The position numbers were made by a program, and so were the translations under genes. DNA of 64,000 nt from Thalassotalea sp. HSM 43. GTDB lineage: Bacteria > Pseudomonadota > Gammaproteobacteria > Enterobacterales > Alteromonadaceae. Where the stretch lies: assembly GCF_004752005.1 (NCBI RefSeq), contig NZ_CP038493.1, positions 3,000,302 through 3,064,301 on the forward strand, in the 5' to 3' direction. Under the pieces are notes generated by a model. That model saw only the letters and a list, made by a program, of their open reading frames with translations, ran no database searches and was not told where the DNA came from. Positions 18,831 to 26,103 of this stretch are shown piece by piece; position 1 is the stretch's first letter, and every line of letters begins with the position of its first letter.

Positions 18831-19534
18831 ATGAAGGTTGGCTGACATTATTTACCCAAGCGTTTACGTTATTGTTATCGTTCGATAAAACCCTGTGGTC
18901 AATTATCTTTGTCTCGTTCAGTGTGTCTTTGATGGCATTATTATTAACCCTTATTCCATCGGTTATCGCGGGTTTTATTTTGGCGTTTAGTCGCTTTAAA
19001 GGGCGCTGGTTAATTACGTCTTTGATTCACACTATGCAATCAATACCAACCGTGGTTATTGGTTTGTTGGTCTATATTTTATTAACTCGACAAGGCCCAT
19101 TTGGAGATTTGCATTGGCTGTTTACACAAAAAGCGATGATCATAGGGCAAATGTTAATTTGCATCCCCATTTTAATTTCTCTATCACAAGCCGCATTTAC
19201 CCACATTGACAAACGCGTATGGGAAACCTCTCGCACGTTAGGGCGTAATGTCCTGTCGACCATGTTGCTATGCTGTCGAGAGCTAAAAGTGCCATTACTG
19301 CTAACAGTTATCACCGCATTCAGTCGAATCATCACCGAAGTCGGGTGCTCTATGATGGTCGGTGGCAACATTCTTAACGCGACACGGAATATCCCAACCG
19401 CTATCGCTCTTGAAACCAGTAAGGGCGAGTTTGCACAAGCCATAGCCTTAGGCATGGTGTTATTGATTTTAAGCCTATTGCTGAACTTGTCGCTAGCATC
19501 TTTGCGCGGTAAAGCCTTGGTGAGGAGTTATTGA
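18827..19534 (+). CDS. tupB: Tungstate ABC transporter permease
   Basis: A 235-residue inner-membrane permease with about five or six membrane segments. The binding-protein-dependent transport loop is visible around residues 130-150 (EXXRTLG-like: VWETSRTLGRN). Segments such as SVIAGFILAFSRFKGRW and IPTVVIGLLVYILLTRQGPFG resemble TupB/WtpB. It starts inside the last codons of tupA (4-base overlap) and is one base apart from tupC, so the three are translated together. Confidence 0.88.
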   Translation: MNEGWLTLFTQAFTLLLSFDKTLWSIIFVSFSVSLMALLLTLIPSVIAGFILAFSRFKGRWLITSLIHTMQSIPTVVIGLLVYILLTRQGPFGDLHWLFTQKAMIIGQMLICIPILISLSQAAFTHIDKRVWETSRTLGRNVLSTMLLCCRELKVPLLLTVITAFSRIITEVGCSMMVGGNILNATRNIPTAIALETSKGEFAQAIALGMVLLILSLLLNLSLASLRGKALVRSY

Positions 19535-19535
19535 T

Positions 19536-20312
19536 ATGACTGAATCGCCTACCGTTCCTATTGAACCAAGCCCACCACATGAGGACAATGTGGCACGCAT
19601 TGATGGTCAAAATCTTATTGTCAGCTTTAAACAACAGATTATTTTTAATATTAAAGCGCTTAGTTTTAGACAAGGCGATAGCATTTTACTGCAAGGCGCT
19701 AATGGTGCCGGTAAAACCAGTTTGATGAAAGTGTTAGCAGGTTTACTTAAACCAGAATTTGGCAATCTACAGCATCGAGCAGCAGGCAATACGCGTTTTA
19801 CAGGTCGTCAAAAACTGATTGGCAAGGCTACGTATTTGCATCAGTCACCCTACGTTTATAGTGGTACTGTGCTGGCTAATTTAAAAATGGCAACGCCATT
19901 ACTTTGGCGGTTTTCAGCGTCGGCAAAAGCGCGATTAGCAATGGCAATTGAGATGGCGCAATTAGGTCATTTACTTGCCGCAGATGCTGCTGAACTCTCT
20001 GGTGGTGAGAAACAACGATTGGCATTAGCGCGTGTCTATTTAGTGCAACCGGCCTTGTTAATGCTCGATGAACCAACAGCAAATATGGACTTGGTATCGC
20101 AACAATTGGTATTGGCCATGGTCGAGCAATTGCAGCAACAAGGGACGGGGCTGATGATTGTAAGCCATCAAAGCAACAGTTTAACCGCCTTGTGTAAACA
20201 ACATTGGCTGCTCGCGAATAAACAATTAACGATTTGTGCAAAACCGCGAGACGTTAGTGCCGATCAAGTCTCTAATCTAGACAACAATAAAATATTAAAG
20301 AGTAAAACATGA
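19536..20312 (+). CDS. tupC: Tungstate ABC transporter ATP-binding protein
   Basis: A 258-residue ABC ATPase. Walker A is LQGANGAGKTSLMKVLAGLL (about residues 52-71), the signature motif is LSGGEKQRLALARVYL and Walker B is LLMLDEPTANMD, with a final switch histidine in IVSHQ. GAGGAG lies before the ATG. Its stop overlaps the mobB-moeA start by four bases, coupling metal uptake with cofactor maturation. Confidence 0.9.
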   Translation: MTESPTVPIEPSPPHEDNVARIDGQNLIVSFKQQIIFNIKALSFRQGDSILLQGANGAGKTSLMKVLAGLLKPEFGNLQHRAAGNTRFTGRQKLIGKATYLHQSPYVYSGTVLANLKMATPLLWRFSASAKARLAMAIEMAQLGHLLAADAAELSGGEKQRLALARVYLVQPALLMLDEPTANMDLVSQQLVLAMVEQLQQQGTGLMIVSHQSNSLTALCKQHWLLANKQLTICAKPRDVSADQVSNLDNNKILKSKT

Positions 20313-22138
20313 GCCGTGAGTTGATTCATACAATGGCGGTACCAGTACTGGGTATTTGTGCGTACAGTGGAACAGGAAAAACAACCTTACTTACAACACT
20401 GATACCTTGGTTGAAAACACAGGGCATTCGCGTGGCGGTGATCAAACATGCTCATCATAATTTTGATGTTGATAAGCCGGGTAAAGACAGTTTTTTGTTG
20501 CGCCAAGCTGGTGCTCAGCAATTGTTAATTGCCTCTGAGGTACGTTATGCCCATATGTATGAAAACCTGCAGACGCAATCACCTGATTTGCCAAGCCTGC
20601 TTGCTCGAATTGACTGCGATAGCGTCGATTTGATTTTGGTGGAAGGTTTTAAACACGTCGCATTTGATAAAATCGAATTGCACCGGCAATCGGTAGGCGC
20701 CCCTTTGATATATCCTAATGATGGCAATGTGGTCGCTATTGCGAGTTGTCAGCAAAGCGTTTTAGATAGCAATCAACTAGCAACCCATATAACTCAGTTA
20801 TCCCTTGATGATATTGAACAGATCGGCCGCTTTATTCTGTCCCATACCAAGCTGACATCAACTGCCGCAGAAAAAAGCAGTTGTGGTGCATTACCAGCGG
20901 GTACTTTATCGGTAGAACAAGCGGTAACAGCGATAGAAGCACAAACCAAGCGATTGCAAAACATTGAAACGTTAGCGTTAGAGCGATGCTTAGGTTATGT
21001 CTTAGCGGAAAATATCTATTCAACCATCAATGTGCCACAACATACTAATTCAGCGATGGATGGATACGCCATTCATGCGCCAACATTGCACCAGAGTAAA
21101 AATAGCCAACAATTAAGTGTCTATGACATTGTTGGTGAGGTGTTTGCAGGCCAGCTTTTTTCAGACCTATTGCAGCCAGGCCAAGCCGTGCGCATTATGA
21201 CTGGCGCACCGCTGCCAGAAGGCGCCAATAGCGTTATTGCCAAAGAGCTAGCGACAGAGGATATCACCTCAGATAGCGCCCAAGTCTCATTCAGCGACAT
21301 GGGAAAACTTGGTCAAAATATCCGCCAGTATGGCGAAGATATTGCCAAAGGTGAGCTGGCGGTTGCCGAAGGTGAGCGTTTAAATGCTGCCCGTTTGGGG
21401 TTGTTAGCATCATTGGGTTTCGCTAATTTAAAGGTAACATCGGCACCAACCATTGCGCTGTTTTCTACCGGTAATGAAGTATCGCAACCGGGTCAGCAAT
21501 TGCAAAAGGCCGGTATCTATGATGCAAATCGCTATTCCGTAATGGCGTTAGCGCAACAATTGAATTGTAACATTATCGACTTTGGTATCATCGAAGATAA
21601 CCAACAGAGTCTGCAAGACACCCTTGTCAAAGCCAGCCAACAAGCCGATATCATTATCAGCTCCGGTGGCGTATCCGTTGGTGATGCCGACTTTGTTAAA
21701 GACAGTATTAATGCCGTTGGCAATGTTGATTTCTGGCGAGTGCAGATGCGCCCAGGCCGGCCGTTAGCGTTCGGTAAATTGCATGACGCATTATTTTTTG
21801 GTTTACCGGGTAACCCCGTCGCGGCGATGATTTGTTTTATGGTGTTTGTACAGCCTGCGATCCGTAAGATGGCTGGCGAGCAAAACTGGCAACAGCCTTT
21901 GTTTGCGGCTACCGCGAGTAGCTCGATGCGCAGTCGTTTGGGACGTCATGAATATTTACGAGGCTGTTATAGCCTCAGTGATGATGGGCAGTTGCATGTT
22001 GCATTAACCGGGCCTCAAGGGTCTGGCATATTAACCTCCATGGTTCAGGCTAATTGCATCATCGTATTACCACCTGAAACCGAAAGCGTAAAACAGGGGC
22101 ATAAAGTCAACATCATGTTTATCGCTGATTTACTATAA
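20309..22138 (+). CDS. MobB-MoeA fusion, molybdenum/tungsten cofactor maturation
   Basis: A 609-residue fusion of two cofactor proteins. Residues about 10-175 are MobB, the GTP-binding adaptor for guanine-dinucleotide cofactor synthesis, with P-loop GICAYSGTGKTTLL and VIKHAHHNFDVDKPGKDS. Residues about 195-609 are MoeA, the molybdopterin molybdotransferase that inserts the metal, with TNSAMDGYAI, MTGAPLPEGANSVI, FSTGNEV, ISSGGVSVGDADFV, PGRPLAFG and GLPGNPVAAMICF. In E. coli these are separate genes. The gene overlaps tupC and is followed by formate dehydrogenase assembly genes, so a dedicated role in cofactor delivery to this enzyme is likely. A second start at Met9 (20333) is possible. Confidence 0.93.
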   Translation: MSRELIHTMAVPVLGICAYSGTGKTTLLTTLIPWLKTQGIRVAVIKHAHHNFDVDKPGKDSFLLRQAGAQQLLIASEVRYAHMYENLQTQSPDLPSLLARIDCDSVDLILVEGFKHVAFDKIELHRQSVGAPLIYPNDGNVVAIASCQQSVLDSNQLATHITQLSLDDIEQIGRFILSHTKLTSTAAEKSSCGALPAGTLSVEQAVTAIEAQTKRLQNIETLALERCLGYVLAENIYSTINVPQHTNSAMDGYAIHAPTLHQSKNSQQLSVYDIVGEVFAGQLFSDLLQPGQAVRIMTGAPLPEGANSVIAKELATEDITSDSAQVSFSDMGKLGQNIRQYGEDIAKGELAVAEGERLNAARLGLLASLGFANLKVTSAPTIALFSTGNEVSQPGQQLQKAGIYDANRYSVMALAQQLNCNIIDFGIIEDNQQSLQDTLVKASQQADIIISSGGVSVGDADFVKDSINAVGNVDFWRVQMRPGRPLAFGKLHDALFFGLPGNPVAAMICFMVFVQPAIRKMAGEQNWQQPLFAATASSSMRSRLGRHEYLRGCYSLSDDGQLHVALTGPQGSGILTSMVQANCIIVLPPETESVKQGHKVNIMFIADLL

Positions 22139-22207
22139 TCAGAACAACCTACTCACATCTAAGGCATATGATTCAGCGACACTGTTGGATTAAAAAAAGG
22201 GCATAGA

Positions 22208-22669
22208 ATGCAAAGAACCAATAACGTTTGGCCGTTGTATGTATCATTGCAAAAGCAAACCTCGACTTTTCAAGGTTGGCCCAATATTCATTGGCAACTC
22301 GACGCCTTTATCAGTGCCGATAAGGCCAAACCTGAGGGCGCAAAATTAGTTTTCCTTGAGTTGTTTCAAGATGAGCGTGCCAGTTATCGTCTTAACTTAG
22401 ATCTCGACCAACCGAAATTGTTTATCGTTTGTGATGAATTAGCGGATGGCCAATGGTTGCCAATGTCTGTGACCGCAGAGCAGAGTATCGCGACCGCCTG
22501 CCTTGAGTCCGATACGCCGGTACTATCGTTAGATATGCCTGATGCCATAGCATGTTGGATTGAAGCCTTTATTACCTTGCATGGTGAAGTTGAAATTTGC
22601 GCCCATCGACGCAAACACGTTAATCGCAAAAAAGAACAAAGCAATGGCAGTGTTAGGAGACGACGATGA
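22208..22669 (+). CDS. DUF3305 domain protein of formate dehydrogenase clusters
   Basis: A 153-residue soluble protein with no signal peptide. The N-terminal WPLYVSLQKQTS and central LDLDQPKLFIVCDEL fit the DUF3305 family, whose members sit next to DUF3306 and formate dehydrogenase genes. The biochemical role is unknown. The C-terminus is basic (RRKHVNRKK). It overlaps the DUF3306 gene by four bases (ATGA). Confidence 0.75.
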   Translation: MQRTNNVWPLYVSLQKQTSTFQGWPNIHWQLDAFISADKAKPEGAKLVFLELFQDERASYRLNLDLDQPKLFIVCDELADGQWLPMSVTAEQSIATACLESDTPVLSLDMPDAIACWIEAFITLHGEVEICAHRRKHVNRKKEQSNGSVRRRR

Positions 22670-23361
22670 CGTCGATGCGACAGCGCTGGCGACGTTGGCT
22701 GCAAAAAAAACAACACATTGACCAACCTAGTGAAAACAATCGTCAAAACAGCAATCTAAGCGACAAGCAAAACAGCAACCCAGCTGCAAACGCAGGTCAA
22801 GCGAGCTTTGCTGACTCGCCGCTTGACGTTGATACAGAGATAGATACAGACATTGATAAAGACGTTGATAGTGAGCATAAACCGCTTGCTGAACAACCGT
22901 CTGCGCAAGCACCCTTACCCGATCCTAAATCGATCAAACAAGGCGGCAGTTTTGCCTGTTTTATGGGAGGTGATATAGATCCTAAACAACAAGCTGATGC
23001 GTTAAAAGTACTTTGGCAACAACCGCAATTTCAGCAACTTGATGGCTTAGAGCAGTGCGACCAAGACTTTTCAAATCAGCCACTGTTGTCGTCCAATGAA
23101 AAGCAAAAGCTATTGGATCAAATCTATCGTTATGTGGTCGAAGAAGAGCCTGAGCCAAGCCAAAAGCAACAACAAGAGCTAAAGCAAGAACAACAGCAGC
23201 ACCAGGCGCTAAGCGATGCTCAACTCGGTGATGACTCAAAAGATCAGCATTTGGCAAATATCGATACGCCAGAATCACAGTCAGAGGCTACAGCGAATTC
23301 TGCGCATGAATCTAAATTAACCAATGTTGGCAAACCCAGTGATAACAACGAACAAAGTTAA
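22666..23361 (+). CDS. DUF3306 domain protein of formate dehydrogenase clusters
   Basis: A 231-residue protein with a basic N-terminus (RQRWRRWLQKKQ) typical of DUF3306. A low-complexity acidic/Q-rich linker follows (about 20-85), then a conserved-looking middle (about 93-165, containing ADALKVLWQQPQFQQLDGLEQ) and a Q/E-rich tail. The W/R-rich opening is the family hallmark. Function unknown; the linkage to DUF3305 and formate dehydrogenase is conserved in Shewanella and relatives. The long Q-rich stretches suggest intrinsic disorder. Confidence 0.75.
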   Translation: MTSMRQRWRRWLQKKQHIDQPSENNRQNSNLSDKQNSNPAANAGQASFADSPLDVDTEIDTDIDKDVDSEHKPLAEQPSAQAPLPDPKSIKQGGSFACFMGGDIDPKQQADALKVLWQQPQFQQLDGLEQCDQDFSNQPLLSSNEKQKLLDQIYRYVVEEEPEPSQKQQQELKQEQQQHQALSDAQLGDDSKDQHLANIDTPESQSEATANSAHESKLTNVGKPSDNNEQS

Positions 23362-23503
23362 GCGAATGATTGCTCTGCCTTAAAGAATTGTCAGAAATAT
23401 ATTGCCATAGAGAATTGCCATAAGCTGTCTATACTTAGATTTCAATAGCTTACAACTAAAGCGGACTTGGGGTTTATTTACATAGGTCATGCTTGGAGTA
23501 GAG

Positions 23504-25168
23504 ATGACATTGGATTTTCAAAAAATAAGAGAAAATGTGTATCAACGGCATCAGCCTTATCAAAATTTAATCCCTGCGACCGTATCTTACCAAACCCAAG
23601 GATATATTTTACTGATTGGTCCTGAAGATAGTGCGCGTTTGGCAAGCGCATTGTTGAGTAATCAATACAAGGTTACCATTTTAGCTACCGAGGCCATCAC
23701 CAATCAAGATCAAGCGCACTTGCAACAGGCCATGGACGTTAGCCAACACTGTCAGGTCTATTACGGCAAACTCAATAGCGTCAAAGGGTTTCTAGGTCAG
23801 TTTCAAGTCAGCGTAAATCAACAGCAACAGGATATCGAGCTTGCTCGTGTGGCCATTAGGCAACCGCATTTTGATTTGATCATTGACTTAAGTCGGCAAC
23901 CTATTTTGCAACAAGATCTATTGCCTGCGGGTTATTTTTATGTCGGAGCACAACAGTCGACATTGCAGCAAGTGGTTCAGGATCTACCGGATTTTATCGG
24001 TGATTTTGAAAAGCCACGTTATGCCAAAATAAACCCACAACTGTGCGCTCACTCCAATAACGACTTGATAGGCTGTCAACGTTGCCTTGAGGTGTGTCCA
24101 GCGGAGGCAATCAGTAGCGTTGATTTTCGTATCGAAATTGACCCATACCTATGTCATGGCAGTGGCAGTTGTGCAAGTGTGTGTCCCACCTCAGCGATAG
24201 AATATGACTTGCCACCTCCTATGCCATTGCAAACCTATATCCAGAATGTCGTTGCTGACTACATACAACACACGAAGATCAAACCTGTGTTGTTGTTTCA
24301 TGCCCAGCAACATCAATCGGCAACGCTGACAAAACAATTACCAAGCCATATTTTGCCAATTGCGGTTGAAGAGATTGGTGTCGTTGGGGCTGAGCATTGT
24401 CTCGCTGCCATAGCCTGGGGCGCGGCGCGTGTGCTGATCGTCAATAGCGAAGCCGAAATGGTTTCGGTAACCGAGGCTCTGCAACGGCAGGTCAACTTGG
24501 TAAACGAGCTTTTGCTAAATCTGTCATTAAACAACTGTATAGAAGTTATCGACTCGAACGCTCTATGCAATGATAACAATATTGCCAACTTGGCAGCATA
24601 CGTCTATCAAGACGAGGTCATTAATGCATTAGCTATCGCTGATTTTGGCGCGGATAATAAACGCCAATTGTTTTTTGCAGCACTGGATCACATCAATCAT
24701 CAAACCTTGCAATTAGAGCGCGTCATTGAGGTAAAACACAGCAGTTTTGGCACCATCACCGTCGATAACGATTGTACCTTGTGTATGGCCTGCGTATCTG
24801 CCTGTCCAACTTCCGCATTGGTTGCCGGTAATGACACACCATCATTAAGCATTGTTGAGCAAAACTGTGTGCAGTGTGGTTTATGCCAGCAATCCTGTCC
24901 TGAAAAAGTGATTAACTTACAGGGGCAAATTAATTTGCAGCATCAGCAACGCAGGCAAGCGCAATTATTGCAGCAAGAGCCTGCATTTCATTGTATTAGT
25001 TGTGGCAAACCGTTTGCTACCGAGTCTATGGTCAAGCGCATGTTAACCATGTTGTCTGAACATGATGCCTTTAAAGGGCAATCGCAACGTTTGAAAATGT
25101 GCGGTGACTGCCGTGTCAGGGACATGGTTAAAGATGTCATTGATGACCCGAACAAACAATTAAGATAA
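23504..25168 (+). CDS. Multi-cluster 4Fe-4S ferredoxin of the formate dehydrogenase locus
   Basis: A 554-residue cytoplasmic iron-sulfur protein. Four ferredoxin-type cysteine motifs are visible: CQRCLEVCP, CHGSGSCASVCP, CTLCMACVSACP and CVQCGLCQQSCP. A C-terminal pair of CXXC motifs (CISCGKPF and CGDCRVRD) suggests an extra zinc or cluster site. No membrane segment. The frame opens at 23489, but the ATG at 23504 has GGAG five bases before it and is chosen. Similar proteins accompany formate dehydrogenase in Shewanella; a role in electron transfer or assembly is inferred. Confidence 0.82.
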   Translation: MTLDFQKIRENVYQRHQPYQNLIPATVSYQTQGYILLIGPEDSARLASALLSNQYKVTILATEAITNQDQAHLQQAMDVSQHCQVYYGKLNSVKGFLGQFQVSVNQQQQDIELARVAIRQPHFDLIIDLSRQPILQQDLLPAGYFYVGAQQSTLQQVVQDLPDFIGDFEKPRYAKINPQLCAHSNNDLIGCQRCLEVCPAEAISSVDFRIEIDPYLCHGSGSCASVCPTSAIEYDLPPPMPLQTYIQNVVADYIQHTKIKPVLLFHAQQHQSATLTKQLPSHILPIAVEEIGVVGAEHCLAAIAWGAARVLIVNSEAEMVSVTEALQRQVNLVNELLLNLSLNNCIEVIDSNALCNDNNIANLAAYVYQDEVINALAIADFGADNKRQLFFAALDHINHQTLQLERVIEVKHSSFGTITVDNDCTLCMACVSACPTSALVAGNDTPSLSIVEQNCVQCGLCQQSCPEKVINLQGQINLQHQQRRQAQLLQQEPAFHCISCGKPFATESMVKRMLTMLSEHDAFKGQSQRLKMCGDCRVRDMVKDVIDDPNKQLR

Positions 25169-25173
25169 ATACC

Positions 25174-25791
25174 ATGCCTGATAACTCAACCATATACCTT
25201 AATGATCGCCAGTTTCGAATCGATGTGTATCAATTGCTTGCAGCCTTAATGCGCAATGAGCCACAAACAGACATGCTGCAATTGCTCGGTAACTTGCACA
25301 TAGAAACACAGCAAGCGCGCAATACTGCTTTATTAAACTGTTTTGCTCGATTGAAGCAGCAAGCCAATATGGCCGACATAGAGCAACTGCAACATCATTT
25401 CTTCGAGTTGTTTATTGGCTTATCACAAGGGGAGATCAACCCTTATGGCAGTTGGTATCGTGAAAACAAACTGATGTCGAATACCTTATTGAGGCTACGG
25501 GCTGATTTACAACAACTTGGTATTAGTCGTGAAGAACAGGTAAAAGAACCCGAAGATCATATTTCAGCGCTTTGTGAAGTCATGGCTATACTTATACAGG
25601 ACAAAGCAGAGCATCAGCAGATTGTCTTCTTTGAACAACATATCGCACCATGGTTTGAGCCGCTGTGTAACAAGCTGAGCGAAAATCGTTTAAGTCCATT
25701 TTATGCCAGTGTTGGTGAGCTGGCGTCTGTGTTTTTGCAACAAGAGCAAACCTTGTTGGATCACCTGAGGATACAGGTGTCGATAAACTAA
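25174..25791 (+). CDS. TorD/DmsD-family molecular chaperone
   Basis: A 205-residue all-alpha protein of the TorD family, which binds Tat signal peptides and holds the apo-catalytic subunit for cofactor loading. Family features are FFELFIGLSQGEINPYGSWYRENKLMSNTLLRLRADLQQLG and EPEDHISALCEVMAILI. It starts five bases after the ferredoxin gene and is upstream of two Tat-signal genes, so its client is probably the formate dehydrogenase catalytic subunit at 26104. Confidence 0.9.
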   Translation: MPDNSTIYLNDRQFRIDVYQLLAALMRNEPQTDMLQLLGNLHIETQQARNTALLNCFARLKQQANMADIEQLQHHFFELFIGLSQGEINPYGSWYRENKLMSNTLLRLRADLQQLGISREEQVKEPEDHISALCEVMAILIQDKAEHQQIVFFEQHIAPWFEPLCNKLSENRLSPFYASVGELASVFLQQEQTLLDHLRIQVSIN

Positions 25792-25893
25792 ACCTCTAAC
25801 GCCAATACAGTGACGATTATGGCGGTATTTTACAGGTTTCTTAATTTGTAGGCTTGTCATGCAAGTCATAACAGTAAAGGTTAAGAAGGTCGT

Positions 25894-26088
25894 ATGAAAA
25901 AGTCAGAACGTGCCCAACGTCGCAGTTTACTTAAACTCTTGGGTATCGCCGGTGCCACCAGCGTGGTCGCACCAAAATTATCGGCAACCGTTGTCGACCC
26001 CCAGCCTAAAAATAACAACACGCCTCAAAGCGGATACCACGAAACGGAACATATACGACAATTCTATCGGTCGTTACAAGACCACTAA
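25894..26088 (+). CDS. Small twin-arginine-signal protein of the formate dehydrogenase locus
   Basis: A 64-residue protein that is mostly signal peptide: a basic start, RRSLLKLLG twin-arginine motif (residues 9-17), the hydrophobic stretch GIAGATSVVAPKLSA, and a short tail ending FYRSLQDH. The tail leaves only about 35 mature residues. Such tiny Tat proteins precede the catalytic subunit in Shewanella-type formate dehydrogenase operons; their function is not established. It has an AAGGTCGT ribosome site and lies 15 bases before fdhA. Confidence 0.8.
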   Translation: MKKSERAQRRSLLKLLGIAGATSVVAPKLSATVVDPQPKNNNTPQSGYHETEHIRQFYRSLQDH

Positions 26089-26103
26089 TTCGGAGTGTCA
26101 CCG

